Notes: generated by a model not told the origin, from the letters alone. Positions 17,373 to 26,752 are shown, counted from the stretch's first letter. The stretch is DNA of 64,000 bases from a bacterium (GCA_028716385.1 JAQUPX010000004.1:256234-320233), one strand, 5' to 3'. Translations and numbers: made by a program.

Positions 17373-20057
17373 ATGAAAAGAGTCTTTTTATTTTGCATAT
17401 TTTTCTTTTGTGCTTCATATACATTTGCAAATATTTATAAAATCCATATTCCTAATTATGAGCTTTCAAATGGAACATCCCATCTTGGCAGTGATAGCAA
17501 TATTATCCCGCATGATTTTGGAGTAACAATAGAACCGGGGAAGCCTCAATTGCCCTGTAAGTTAGTATGGGTTGCAATACCTCCCGGAAGTGAGGTTGTA
17601 GATTGTAAAATAACGAGAGAGAGTTCGTTATTAAATGTGACTTACTATCCCAGAACTTCAGGAATCTGCCTCAGTCGGATAAAAGAAGAAGAGTTTTACT
17701 CAAGAGAAAAATCAACAAATGACGAGTCTATTTCAAATGATATTTTTCCTAAAAAGCCAGGTGAATACCTTAAGACTATAAGATTTGGTAATTATGACCT
17801 AGCGGAAGTAATAATTTATCCGTATACTTATAATGCGAATACCAATAAGCTTTATTATTCTCCCAATGTTACAATAGAATTTAGTTATGCAAATCACTAT
17901 ACACCTTATGAACCTATGATGGTCGATACAACATTAGACAGTATAATAAAGGACAAAGTAGTTAACTATGATGAGTTGAAAAAATGGTATACAAATGAAA
18001 CAGTTTCGCCTTATGATTATGTAATAATTACGCCTGAAGATTTACTACCTTCGGTTAAATCTTTTGCCGAATGGAAAAAAAGTATTGGATATAAAGTAAA
18101 AATTATCACTGCAACCGGAGATAAGAAGTTAAAATATTTACCTAAATATTTGCTTGTAATTGGTGCCCCTATTACCGTTGGCGCGGAATATCCCATTGAA
18201 AAAATAGAGGGAGTAATTTTAGGAAGGATACCATATACAGATTCTGCTATTGTAACTTCTATCCTTGAGCACATAATAGAATTTGAGCTTGCAGAAGAGC
18301 ATAAGAATATATTATTTGTAGAAGCTGCCACTGCCGGGGACAGAAGCGGTGGTATAAAAAAGAATCTTAAAACTGTACCTTATGAAACAAAAAAGGACTT
18401 ATTAAACCTTCTGAAAGATGTTGTATCTCCGTATTGGAATTATTCTGAATGTAAAAGCGAAGAAATTTTTAATGGTCATTCAATAATTAATTTTTTAAGT
18501 ATTGGTCAGGGGATGCTGGATAATGGGGATGGTATCCCTGAATCTAAAGAAATAAAAACAAGTCCAACGGCTAATTTTAAGATATTTTCTCATACACCAT
18601 TTTTTGTATTTGCGCCTTTTGATGCAAAAAAATTCCTAAAAGAGAATGCAGTTTCTATAGTTTGTCCCGATTCTTTTTCTGAATATATGTATCCGTGGGA
18701 GGATTCACTATCAGGGGGAAGTCAAAGTTTTAATTATATCTTTTTAAAATATTTAACTGACAAAAATACTGTAGGAGAGGCTTTTTTGCAGGCAAAAATA
18801 TGGTATAAGTCGAAATTTCCTCAGGATACGTTAACGACAAGAGAATTTAAAATATTTGGGGACCCGTCACTTAGTTTCAAGAAGTTCCCCGGGATAGATG
18901 TTGGTATAATAAAAACTCCTATTGGACTATTGCCATTAGATACAACTTTTTCTCCTACTTGTCTGGTGAAGAATTTTGGAACAAAATCATTAATGAATTT
19001 TGAGGTTTATTGCACAATAGATTCAAGCGAAAATACTATTTATAATGAGCGTTTATTTATAGATAGTCTTGGAGCTTTTGAACAAAAGATGATTGATTTC
19101 CCCAAATGGATTGTAGACGGTATTGGAGTTAAATATAAGTTTAATTTTGAAGTATTTTTAGCATACGATGAGAACCTAAGTAATGATACTTTCTCAGATT
19201 TTAGTTATGTAAGAAAGGGTGATTTTATAGTTTATGGGGATACCAGCATAAGTAGTATATTGAGGAAATTGAATTGCAAAGGAGCAGAAATCAGTTCTCT
19301 AAATTCTTTCACCGCCGGGGCGGAATGTTCCATTTATCCATATTTATCCGGTTTTAAGTCAATTTTTATTTGTGATACTATTGGACTGGATTCTATTGGA
19401 TATTTGCTACAACCGGGTTATAATATTTATATAGAGGGAAATAATACTTTTTTAAGCAAGTTTCTGGAGGGAAAAACTATTCAAGAGCCTGCATTACGTT
19501 ATATATCAGGGAGTGGAGTTTCATTTATGTCTTCAAAGCAATTGCCAAAAGAATGGTTTGTTCCTTCAAATTGCAGTGCCGTATTTAAAGATACTACAGG
19601 TGTTATTACAGGCTTTTATTATGAAAAAGGTTATAAAATATGGTGCAATAGATTTAAAATTTCAGATATAAATACAGAGTTAGTAAAGATTGAAATACTT
19701 GACTCTATAATGAACACTTTTGGTGTAAAAACCACAATTAAAGGGAAAGAAGCATTGGAACTTTCTAACATTATAGACTTTAAGAGTCAACCGAATCCTT
19801 TTTATAAAAAGACATATATAAAATTTAATGTTCGGAAAACAGAAACAAAAATCAATATTGCTGTTTACGATTTAAGTGGTAAACTTGTTAAAACTGTAAC
19901 AAATAAGAGTTTTAAACCGGGAAAATACGAATTAAGTTGGGATGGGTATAATGAAACAGGGATTTCTGTTAGTAATGGTATTTATTTTATTAAACTATCC
20001 GCCTCAGGCGGAGAAAAGGAAACCTTATTGTTAAAGATCATTATGCTTAAAAATTAA
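17373..20057 (+). CDS. C25 (gingipain)-like secreted protein with T9SS-type tail, probably catalytically inactive
   Basis: 894 residues. Signal peptide 1-19 (ending TFA), then a propeptide-like region with GKPQLPCKLVWVAIPPGSEV. The C25 fold begins at YDYVIITPEDLLPSVKSFAEW and continues with KSIGYKVKIIT and VILGRIPYTDSA, ending with IFGDPSLSF, as in gingipain-type domains. The catalytic segment reads NFLSIGQGML where active members have a GHGS-type histidine, and the following strand (PFFVFAPFDAKKF) lacks the nucleophile cysteine. I infer a pseudoenzyme. A CARDB-like domain follows, then a sorting domain (SNGIYFIKLSASGG). SASGG is encoded by an inserted palindrome at 19998-20012. Confidence 0.82.
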   Translation: MKRVFLFCIFFFCASYTFANIYKIHIPNYELSNGTSHLGSDSNIIPHDFGVTIEPGKPQLPCKLVWVAIPPGSEVVDCKITRESSLLNVTYYPRTSGICLSRIKEEEFYSREKSTNDESISNDIFPKKPGEYLKTIRFGNYDLAEVIIYPYTYNANTNKLYYSPNVTIEFSYANHYTPYEPMMVDTTLDSIIKDKVVNYDELKKWYTNETVSPYDYVIITPEDLLPSVKSFAEWKKSIGYKVKIITATGDKKLKYLPKYLLVIGAPITVGAEYPIEKIEGVILGRIPYTDSAIVTSILEHIIEFELAEEHKNILFVEAATAGDRSGGIKKNLKTVPYETKKDLLNLLKDVVSPYWNYSECKSEEIFNGHSIINFLSIGQGMLDNGDGIPESKEIKTSPTANFKIFSHTPFFVFAPFDAKKFLKENAVSIVCPDSFSEYMYPWEDSLSGGSQSFNYIFLKYLTDKNTVGEAFLQAKIWYKSKFPQDTLTTREFKIFGDPSLSFKKFPGIDVGIIKTPIGLLPLDTTFSPTCLVKNFGTKSLMNFEVYCTIDSSENTIYNERLFIDSLGAFEQKMIDFPKWIVDGIGVKYKFNFEVFLAYDENLSNDTFSDFSYVRKGDFIVYGDTSISSILRKLNCKGAEISSLNSFTAGAECSIYPYLSGFKSIFICDTIGLDSIGYLLQPGYNIYIEGNNTFLSKFLEGKTIQEPALRYISGSGVSFMSSKQLPKEWFVPSNCSAVFKDTTGVITGFYYEKGYKIWCNRFKISDINTELVKIEILDSIMNTFGVKTTIKGKEALELSNIIDFKSQPNPFYKKTYIKFNVRKTETKINIAVYDLSGKLVKTVTNKSFKPGKYELSWDGYNETGISVSNGIYFIKLSASGGEKETLLLKIIMLKN
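17470..17495 (+). repeat. Possible degenerate in-frame family E repeat in the C25-like gene
   Basis: ATGGAACATCCC at 17470 is followed by a degraded TCTTGGCAGTGAT, close to the unit found in the kinase gene (33489-33613) and the TldE-like gene (38041). It encodes NGTSHLGSD, comparable to GTSRLGGD and GTPRLGGD there. The match is weaker than the others. Confidence 0.4.
19998..20012 (+). repeat. In-frame 15-base palindrome (family C) in the C25-like gene
   Basis: TCCGCC-TCA-GGCGGA, a perfect palindrome with a three-base centre. It encodes SASGG within the sorting tail, where sister proteins read straight from KFSAG or KLQAG into the final strand. The same 15-mer occurs at 44684-44698 upstream of hutU. 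Confidence 0.65.
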
Positions 20058-20092
20058 CCGATGGAAACTGAGTAATCCCGCCAAGGCGGGGG

Positions 20093-20170
20093 GACTCAAG
20101 GGCTTCTTATCCGACAGATTGGATAGGAATCCCTAATCGTCCGCTTGATGCGGACTCAAGGGCTTCTTAT
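20093..20170 (+). repeat. Family A palindromic repeat, between the C25-like and MBL genes
   Basis: GACTCAAGGGCTTCTTAT occurs twice (20093-20110 and 20153-20170). The second closes a hairpin with GGATAGGAATCCCT and an inner TCCGC/GCGGA stem. The second copy ends on the ATG of the MBL hydrolase and supplies its only Shine-Dalgarno-like sequence (AAGGG). Confidence 0.75.
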
Positions 20171-20990
20171 GGAATTGGGGAAATTTAATTTAACAATTTT
20201 ATGTGAAGGAACGTTTTTAGTAGATGGTGGGGCTATGTTTGGAGTAGTCCCAAAGGTTTTATGGAATAAATATAATTCATCGGATGAATTGAATAGGATA
20301 GAATTATCTCTTAATTGTCTTTTAATACAGACAGGAGATAAGAATATACTTATAGATACAGGGATTGGAGATAAAGTAGGAGATAAGTTAAAAAAAATAT
20401 ATGGGATAAACCGTAAAGATGATTGGTTACTCGAGAAAATAAAACCGGAAGATATAGACATTGTAATAAATACTCACTTGCACTTTGACCATTGTGGGGG
20501 CAATACTTGTATGAAAGATGGTATTTTATTTCCTACATTTAAGAATGCTAAATATTTTATACAAAAAGGTGAGTGGGAAGAAGCAATGGAACCGAATGAA
20601 CGTGCCAAAGGAAGTTATTTAAAGGAAAACTTATTGCCGATTAAGGAATGTAATTTGCTTAATTTAATAGAGGGGGATACAGAAATTTGTCCGGGAGTAA
20701 AGACGTTAGTTACGGGTGGACACACTGCATATCATCAAGCTGTTTTTATAGAATCGGATGGGAATAAAGCAATTTATCTTGGAGATTTTATTCCTACGGT
20801 TTCTTTTTTAAACAAGTCATACGCATCAGCTTATGATTTATATCCTTTAGAAATAATGAACAATAAAAAGGAAATTTTACAAAAAGCATTTGAGGAACAC
20901 TGGTTGTTGATTTTTGACCACGATACTAAAGTTGCTATGGGGTATTTGGATAAAAAAGAAGAGAAGTTTATTATCCAACAGACCGGATAA
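20169..20990 (+). CDS. MBL-fold metallohydrolase
   Basis: 273 residues from ATG 20169; upstream TTG and ATG codons at 20145-20150 lie inside a repeat and would add repeat-encoded residues. The metallo-beta-lactamase fold is shown by NTHLHFDHCGGN (HxHxDH), GHTAYHQ (third metal histidine), YLGDFIP (bridging aspartate) and IFDHDTKVA (last histidine), so both metal sites are complete. The layout resembles lactonase and glyoxalase-like enzymes, but the substrate is not predictable. Its ribosome-binding sequence and its stop codon (inside GGATAAG) both lie in family A repeats, so repeats frame the gene on both sides. Confidence 0.88.
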   Translation: MELGKFNLTILCEGTFLVDGGAMFGVVPKVLWNKYNSSDELNRIELSLNCLLIQTGDKNILIDTGIGDKVGDKLKKIYGINRKDDWLLEKIKPEDIDIVINTHLHFDHCGGNTCMKDGILFPTFKNAKYFIQKGEWEEAMEPNERAKGSYLKENLLPIKECNLLNLIEGDTEICPGVKTLVTGGHTAYHQAVFIESDGNKAIYLGDFIPTVSFLNKSYASAYDLYPLEIMNNKKEILQKAFEEHWLLIFDHDTKVAMGYLDKKEEKFIIQQTG

Positions 20991-21048
20991 GAATCTCTAA
21001 TCCGCCAGAGGCGGAAAGAGCTTCCTATCCAACGGATCGGATAAGAAT
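20977..21048 (+). repeat. Family A palindromic repeat, about two tandem units
   Basis: Runs CCGGATAAGAATCTCTAATCC, the palindrome TCCGCCAGAGGCGGA, AAGAGCTTCCTATCC, then a second GGATAAGAATCTCT. It provides the TAA stop of the MBL gene at 20988-20990 and joins directly to the family B repeat. Confidence 0.75.
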
Positions 21049-21165
21049 CTCTCCGGTAAAAGATTCCGGACAATCCCGTCAAGGCGGGATGTCGCTAATG
21101 TTCAACAATCTTTTTTCTAGTTAACATACGGGCTTTTAAGTAATCCCGCCATGGCGGGAAGGGCT
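21049..21165 (+). repeat. Family B dispersed repeat, copy 2
   Basis: Aligns from end to end with 12996-13115: CTCTCCGGTAAAAGA, TTCCGGACAATCC, AAGGCGGGAT, CAACAATCTTTT, AAGTAATCCCGCC. It includes the palindrome TCCCGCCATGGCGGGA. It occupies the gap between the MBL and GT4 genes. Confidence 0.75.
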
Positions 21166-21243
21166 ACGGTTAATAAAATATAATTTGCTTGCTATCTACT
21201 GCAAAACATTGTCCATTTAAGTGGGAGGGTGTCATATCAAAAG

Positions 21244-22422
21244 ATGAGAATTGCTATCATATCGCATAATATTGTAAAACAGGGGTCAGGGCAAGGCAAG
21301 GTTACTTATGAGTTAGTTAGATATTTATTAGAAAAAGGATATTTTATAGATTTATATGGTGAAGCTGTAGACGCCGATCTTATCCGGCATAATAAGATTA
21401 AATTTTTTATTATAAAGATTCCCCAAAAACCGGCTATCATTCGCAATATTTTATTTATTATAATCGTTAATCGAAAATTAAAAACTATAAAACTTAAAAG
21501 GGCTAAATACTATGATATAATTCATATAGACAGCGGATGTACTACAACAGATTTTTGGGATATAAGTACCTGTCATTATTGTCATAATAGGAGTAAGGAA
21601 TATGAAAAGGGAATATATCATAGGTTTTGTGCAATAATAAACAGCCGGTTAGAAAAATGGATGTATAAGAAACTGATTGTTTCCGAAAGTTTTAGAGATA
21701 ATCGTATGCAAAGCAAGAAGAGTATTATTGCTGTTTCAAAAAGATTAAAAGATGATTTACAAGAATATATAGGGATAGACCCTAAAAAAATTAATATAAT
21801 TCATAATGGCGTGGATTTAGATGAATTTAATCCTGAAAACCGTGATTTTTTCCATCAAGAGTTATTAAATTTATATTTTGGCAGTTCCCTTGATAGAAAT
21901 AGTTTTATCATGCTTTTTGTCGGCGACTTAATTAAACGCAAGGGGATAGATTTATTGTTGAATGCTATGAAACAGATGCAACCGAACATTAAATTATTAA
22001 TTGTGGGGCAGGAAAGGCTTATTTATATTAATAAAGTGGTAAAATATGGTATGGGAAATAACATTAAGTTTATTGGGTTTCAAAATAATATTGCGGGAAT
22101 TTATAAGGGATCAGATGTTCTAATCGTGCCAAGTTTGTATGATAGTTTTGGAAATGTAGTTTTAGAAGCAATGGCTTGCGGGACTCCGGTTATTGTATCT
22201 AAGTTTGCGGGAAGTTCGGAAATTATTAGTGAGGGGATAAACGGATTAACTTTTGATACTTTTGAAGGACTTGTAGAAAAAATGGATCTATTATATAAAA
22301 ATAGGGATTTGTATGAATCAATTCGTATAAATGCGAGAAGAACTGCAGTTAAATATTCGTGGACAGCTATGGCAATGGCTGTAGAAAAATTATATCTAGC
22401 GATGTTAAATCAGAATAGGTAA
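21244..22422 (+). CDS. Family 4 (group 1) glycosyltransferase
   Basis: About 392 residues. The GT-B fold opens with MRIAIISHNIVKQGSGQGKVT, a glycine-rich loop. INIIHNGVDLDEFNP marks the hinge, MLFVGDLIKRKGIDLLL starts the donor domain, and the nucleotide-sugar signature is VPSLYDSFGNVVLEAMACGTPVIVS with the ExxxE-like pattern. It should transfer a sugar from a nucleotide donor onto a glycan or lipid in the cytoplasm. The start is uncertain: ATG 21244 gives a typical N-terminus, while GTG 21229 overlaps GGGAGGG. A second GT4 gene follows after 17 bases. Donor sugar is unknown. Confidence 0.88.
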   Translation: MRIAIISHNIVKQGSGQGKVTYELVRYLLEKGYFIDLYGEAVDADLIRHNKIKFFIIKIPQKPAIIRNILFIIIVNRKLKTIKLKRAKYYDIIHIDSGCTTTDFWDISTCHYCHNRSKEYEKGIYHRFCAIINSRLEKWMYKKLIVSESFRDNRMQSKKSIIAVSKRLKDDLQEYIGIDPKKINIIHNGVDLDEFNPENRDFFHQELLNLYFGSSLDRNSFIMLFVGDLIKRKGIDLLLNAMKQMQPNIKLLIVGQERLIYINKVVKYGMGNNIKFIGFQNNIAGIYKGSDVLIVPSLYDSFGNVVLEAMACGTPVIVSKFAGSSEIISEGINGLTFDTFEGLVEKMDLLYKNRDLYESIRINARRTAVKYSWTAMAMAVEKLYLAMLNQNR

Positions 22423-22439
22423 ACGAATAGGTAAGCCTA

Positions 22440-23567
22440 ATGCATAAATTTTTATTCTTAGTCAATGGTAACCCTGATAGCTGGGCGGGTATAAGAGCAA
22501 GGAGATTTTCAGGTTTTGTTGGCGATTCTTATCAGACCGAGCGTGCCGCCACAGCCGGTTCTTCGATATACTATAAAAACGAAGAAAAACTCAGAACAGT
22601 ATTAAAATTTATTAAAGTTGTATTAAAGAATAAACCATCAGCGATATACGTTTTACAGGTCGGGTATGTTAATTCTATCCCTGCACTCCTTGCAAAAATC
22701 ATTTTTAGGACAAAAATAATTATTGATATAGGAGACATAAATTATGAAGTAGCGAAAATTAACGGGGATAGATTATGGATAGAGATTATGTTTATAAAGA
22801 ATATGGAAAAATTATTATGGAGATTATCAAACATAATTATTGTCAGAGGGACATATCATAAAATATATTTTGATGTACTTGGTTATAAAAACGTGTATTT
22901 TATTCCTGATGGCGTGGATACGGATATTGTAAGACCAATAGAAAACAGCGAGGTTTTTAGAAAAGAATTTGGGTTGGATGATTTTTTTACAATAGGAGTT
23001 TTAGGAAGCATTAACTGGAGCAAATCGTTAGAAATGTGTTACGGTTGGGAAATAGTAGAAGCAATAAAATTACTTAATGATATGAATGTGAAGAGAAAAA
23101 TAAAAGGTATCATAATAGGGGAAGGTGACGGAGTTTCCATATTAAAAAAGAAAGCAGAAGAGTATGGAATACAGGATAAAATATTATTTTTAGGTAATGT
23201 TAAGTACGAAGAACTATACAAATACATTAGTCTTATGGATATATGTATTTCGACTCAAACCAACAATATTTTGGGCTGGATGAGGACTACGGGTAAAATC
23301 CCGATATATTTATCCTGCAATAAGTATATTTTAGCGAGTAAAGTAGGAACCGTTGTCGGGTTATTGCCCGAAGAAATGTTAGTCTCTTATTCCGGAATAA
23401 AGGATTTAAATTATCCTTTGAAATTAGTTGATAGAATTTGTAAGATTTATGATAATCGTGATTTATTGTCATTGGGAAGTATTAGTAGAGAAATTGCGAA
23501 GAAGCATTTTGAATATAAGATACTCGGGGAAAAAGTAGGGGATATTGTAGAATCTATAAAAAAATAA
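22440..23567 (+). CDS. GT-B glycosyltransferase (group 1-like)
   Basis: 375 residues. The N-terminal half is divergent, with KPSAIYVLQVGYVNSIPALLA and KIIIDIGDINYE. The middle carries VYFIPDGVDTDIV, the usual GT4 hinge, and TIGVLGSINWSKSLEM and GIIIGEGDG start the donor domain. The C-terminal signature is atypical: MDICISTQTNNILGWMRTTGKIPIYLSC replaces the PSxxExFGxxxxEAxAxG motif, with TTGKIP in the position of the nucleotide contact. It is translated 17 bases after the preceding GT4 gene and probably acts in the same glycan pathway. The family call is supported by the fold-level motifs; the substrate is unknown. Confidence 0.75.
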   Translation: MHKFLFLVNGNPDSWAGIRARRFSGFVGDSYQTERAATAGSSIYYKNEEKLRTVLKFIKVVLKNKPSAIYVLQVGYVNSIPALLAKIIFRTKIIIDIGDINYEVAKINGDRLWIEIMFIKNMEKLLWRLSNIIIVRGTYHKIYFDVLGYKNVYFIPDGVDTDIVRPIENSEVFRKEFGLDDFFTIGVLGSINWSKSLEMCYGWEIVEAIKLLNDMNVKRKIKGIIIGEGDGVSILKKKAEEYGIQDKILFLGNVKYEELYKYISLMDICISTQTNNILGWMRTTGKIPIYLSCNKYILASKVGTVVGLLPEEMLVSYSGIKDLNYPLKLVDRICKIYDNRDLLSLGSISREIAKKHFEYKILGEKVGDIVESIKK

Positions 23568-23574
23568 AAATAGT

Positions 23575-23599
23575 GGATTCCTGCTTTCGCAGGAATGAC
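23575..23599 (+). repeat. Family D hairpin repeat
   Basis: GGATTCCTGCTTTCGCAGGAATGAC: an 8-base stem (ATTCCTGC/GCAGGAAT) with a TTTC loop. This motif type is widespread in bacterial metagenomes. A copy split by an insertion lies at 59005-59077. It sits just after the GT gene stop and may end transcription, although no T run follows. Confidence 0.7.
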
Positions 23600-23717
23600 A
23601 AATGGGAGGAAGTGAACAAAAAAAGTTCATCTGTCTACCCACAGGCAGGAATTCTTGTCTAAAGAACAAGGTGTTCAGCCAATATTAAAATAAAGATTTT
23701 TTGTTCAGGATTGTAAT

Positions 23718-24890
23718 ATGAAGTATAAAAAAAAGATAAGAATCCCTAAAGTTATTTTAGTAACACCTGATTTTCCACCTGAAAATGGGGGAATTCAGAA
23801 TGTATTATATGGGCTTGCCAAAAGCTTGGGAATAGATGTGATTACGCCGAATAGTCCGGGGGCAAGAGAGTTTGACAGGAAACAGAGTTTTAGAACTTAT
23901 CGTGTTCCTTTTTTTGCAGGTAATAAAAAATTATCCTTACCTTTTATTATTATAAAAACCATATTATTAATCCACCTCAGGCGAGCTGACTTTTTAATTT
24001 GTGGGCATATTCTTACGGCAATTGTGGGGAAGTTAGCGTTAAAACCTTATATAGTATATACTTATGGGATGGAAGTAACTACTTTTAGGTACCGGTTATT
24101 AATGAGATGGTTAATGATGAAAGCATACAGAGTAATTACTATATCAGAGTTTACGAAGAAATATTTATTAAAGTTAGGAGTGCCTTCAGCAAAAATAGTG
24201 AAAATTTATCCGGTAGTGGATATGAAAGTGTTTAATTTAGAGGTTGATGAGATGACTGTTGTCGAAAAATATAATCTTTATAATAAGCATAAAGGCGGGA
24301 TGGTTCGTAAGTCAATTATGTTAACTGTGGCGCGTATGTCAAAGGAAGAGAGATATAAAGGGCATGATATTATGATAAAAATATTACCTGAAATAATTAA
24401 AAAAATTCCTGATGTGGTTTGGGTAGTTGTAGGTACAGGGGATGATTATGAGAGATTTACAGAGGATATCAATAATTTGAAATTGTCAGAATATGTTGTG
24501 TTTACGGGAAAAGTAAGTCAGGCGGAATTAGCCGGTTTATACAAAGCTGCGGACGTATTTGTAATGCCGAGTGTTGAAAAGCCTGTTTTAGAGGGGGTTA
24601 AGGGGGAAGGTTTTGGAATAGTGTATATAGAGGCAAATGCTTGCGGAACGCCTGTTGTTGCATACAGAACGGGTGGGGTTTCAGAGGCCATAATAGATAG
24701 TGTTACGGGGGTTTTAGTGGAGCAGGGAAATATTAAGAAACTTACCGAATCAATAATTAAATTATTGCTGGACAAGAATCTTTCAGAAAAGTTAGGTCTT
24801 CAGGGGAACCAGAGAGTTAGTAAAGAGCTGAATATAGAATCGTTAAGAGAGAGATTTGAAAGTTTAATAAAATTTACAATTAAGACTTGA
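23718..24890 (+). CDS. Family 4 glycosyltransferase, PimB/mannosyltransferase-like
   Basis: 390 residues. KVILVTPDFPPENGGIQNVLYGLAK is the typical opening of PimB-like GT4 enzymes with the GG loop. YTYGMEV and VITISEFTKKYLLKLGV follow, then IYPVVDMKVF at the hinge. The donor domain has LTVARMSKEERYKGHDIMIK, VVGTGDDYE and the signature GFGIVYIEANACGTPVVAYRTGGV preceded by PSVEKP. All catalytic positions appear intact. It should use GDP-mannose or a UDP-sugar, though the donor is not certain. A 150-base spacer with hairpins separates it from the upstream GT, so it may have its own promoter. A degenerate palindrome-like TCCACCTCAGGCGAG occurs in its N-terminal domain at about 23971. Confidence 0.88.
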   Translation: MKYKKKIRIPKVILVTPDFPPENGGIQNVLYGLAKSLGIDVITPNSPGAREFDRKQSFRTYRVPFFAGNKKLSLPFIIIKTILLIHLRRADFLICGHILTAIVGKLALKPYIVYTYGMEVTTFRYRLLMRWLMMKAYRVITISEFTKKYLLKLGVPSAKIVKIYPVVDMKVFNLEVDEMTVVEKYNLYNKHKGGMVRKSIMLTVARMSKEERYKGHDIMIKILPEIIKKIPDVVWVVVGTGDDYERFTEDINNLKLSEYVVFTGKVSQAELAGLYKAADVFVMPSVEKPVLEGVKGEGFGIVYIEANACGTPVVAYRTGGVSEAIIDSVTGVLVEQGNIKKLTESIIKLLLDKNLSEKLGLQGNQRVSKELNIESLRERFESLIKFTIKT

Positions 24891-24943
24891 CATTTTTCTC
24901 TCTTGAAATACAAAGTATATAGTAGATTTTAGCTAAAAAGTTG

Positions 24944-26752
24944 ATGATAATAAAAGAATTAAGGGTAGCGTTAAGTAATATATTATTATATCCCCCTGAT
25001 AGTGAAATCATAAAACAATCTCTGGAAAATTGCAGTGCGGATATATTGAATTTTTTAAAAGCAGAATCTTCGCTTACTATCAGTGAGTCGGAAGGCAAAT
25101 TACTTGTAAACGACAAGTCAGTTGATACAGCAGGTGGAATATTTTTTGATTGTCTTGTTGCCTGTACAATAAGAAGCATAACTTTTAAATCCGGTTTTAC
25201 CCAGCAAGAGCTTTATAATTTTTTACATAAGCTTTCTCTTAAACAAAAGCCAGAACCGTCAGAACATATAAACATAAATGAAAAGTTATATGTGGCTATG
25301 GGAGACAATGATATTGTTATAGCAAAGGGGCAGGATTTATTGGGGATAAAGGACAAAGTGTTATTATATGCCGATGAGATTGCTAAACTTATTGATAGGG
25401 TTGAGGATTCCGGGGCTAAATCAGATTTAAAAAATAAAGTGATAGAAAAACTCGGAACGGGAGTTTTTTCTAATAAAGTAGAAACTCAAGTAGTTGCGGA
25501 TAAGTGTCCTATCCCGGACAAGCTGGAGATAAAAGATTTTTTGAATATGGATGATAAAGATATGATGGAAGAAGAATTATTAAATAAACTACCTTCTTTA
25601 CTGGAAAGTTTACATTCGCCGGAAGAATTGGAACAAGCAAGTGAGCTATGTAATAAATTAGCTTCTAATTTAGAAGCAAGTGTTACAGATATCAGATTGA
25701 AAGCAATAATAGCCTTTAAGAAGCTTTATTCGGTTATTGAATTTATCAGAGAGCCCAAGATTATAAAAGATATAGACAAAAAATTTGTTGAAGCCGGACG
25801 GAAAGAAACAAACGGAGAAATTTATAAAGAAATAGTAGATATTCTTGGTAGTGCAGCAACAAGGTATCTAAAGCAGGGAGATTATGCATCTACGCATATG
25901 ATTACTGAAATGCTTGGAGCGCATGCAAGCTCTACGGAATTTGATGAAAGGAGAGAAAGCGCAAAGTCTACAATAGATAGTCTTATAGGAACTGAATTTA
26001 CAAGATTATTAGTCTATGATTTACATAGCGATGACGAATCGCGGCGAGAAAAAGCGATATCAATATTACTGGATATAGGGGATTCCTGTATAAAACCATT
26101 AATAGCGGAATTAAAAGAAGTTACGGATATAAGATTAAGAAAAGCGATTGCAGATATTCTTATGAAGATAGGAGAATCAGGGATTATGCAGTTAATGGAG
26201 GAAATAAAAGCAGAACCTTTACCTATTGCGATTTCAAAAATGCTTGACGTCTTAGATGGCATTGGTTATGAAGAACAGGTGGTAGAAGGATTAAAGAAGA
26301 TAATACACCATCCTAATTTTTATGTTCGCAGGAAAGTTGTGGATATTCTTTATAAAATAGGTACAGAATCCGCAAAACAATTATTATTTGAGGAAATAAA
26401 TGATGAAATAAGTGCTATTAAAGAAAGAGTAATTACTTATTTAGGCGAACTGCATTATTTTCCTTTAGCTGTAAAGTTGATTGAGATACTGGATAAACGT
26501 AAAGATGAAAAAGAAACGGTACAAGTATGTGCATGCAAGGCTTTGATTGAATTAGGTGATGCGAGTGCAACCCCCGTGCTTTTAAAGGTGGCAATGCCCG
26601 GAAGTATGTTTAGACAGGCAAGGTCAAGAGAAGTAAGAATGGCAGCTATAGAAGCACTTATTATGTTAGGGGATAAAAGGGTTCATCAGTTTATGAATGA
26701 TAAAGATAAAATTGTGCAGAGATTTGTCCGTGAACTTATTGGCAATAAGTAA
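24944..26752 (+). CDS. HEAT-repeat protein of unknown function
   Basis: About 602 residues, soluble. ATG 24944 is used; TTG 24941 is also possible. Residues 1-110 form an alpha/beta-looking region beginning ELRVALSNILLYPPDSEIIKQSL. Residues about 190-320 are acidic and helical. From about 345 onward HEAT/PBS-type helix pairs recur (RREKAISILLDIGDSCIKPLIAEL, RLRKAIADILMKIGESGIMQLM, YVRRKVVDILYKIGTESAKQLL, EVRMAAIEALIMLGDKRVHQFM), about seven units. Such arrays act as protein-binding scaffolds. No enzyme motif is visible. It lies between the GT4 gene and rnfC with a 52-base gap to rnfC, but nothing ties it to either function. Confidence 0.75.
   Translation: MIIKELRVALSNILLYPPDSEIIKQSLENCSADILNFLKAESSLTISESEGKLLVNDKSVDTAGGIFFDCLVACTIRSITFKSGFTQQELYNFLHKLSLKQKPEPSEHININEKLYVAMGDNDIVIAKGQDLLGIKDKVLLYADEIAKLIDRVEDSGAKSDLKNKVIEKLGTGVFSNKVETQVVADKCPIPDKLEIKDFLNMDDKDMMEEELLNKLPSLLESLHSPEELEQASELCNKLASNLEASVTDIRLKAIIAFKKLYSVIEFIREPKIIKDIDKKFVEAGRKETNGEIYKEIVDILGSAATRYLKQGDYASTHMITEMLGAHASSTEFDERRESAKSTIDSLIGTEFTRLLVYDLHSDDESRREKAISILLDIGDSCIKPLIAELKEVTDIRLRKAIADILMKIGESGIMQLMEEIKAEPLPIAISKMLDVLDGIGYEEQVVEGLKKIIHHPNFYVRRKVVDILYKIGTESAKQLLFEEINDEISAIKERVITYLGELHYFPLAVKLIEILDKRKDEKETVQVCACKALIELGDASATPVLLKVAMPGSMFRQARSREVRMAAIEALIMLGDKRVHQFMNDKDKIVQRFVRELIGNK

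Noticed and set aside
20831-21082. Minus-strand frame of 83 codons with repeated RDSYP motifs
   Set aside because: It is the antisense of the MBL gene end and of tandem family A repeats; the repeated peptide comes from the repeat DNA.
24887-24892. TTGACA overlapping the end of the GT4 gene, as a promoter for the HEAT protein
   Set aside because: No acceptable -10 at 16-18 bases; TATAT is 23 bases away.
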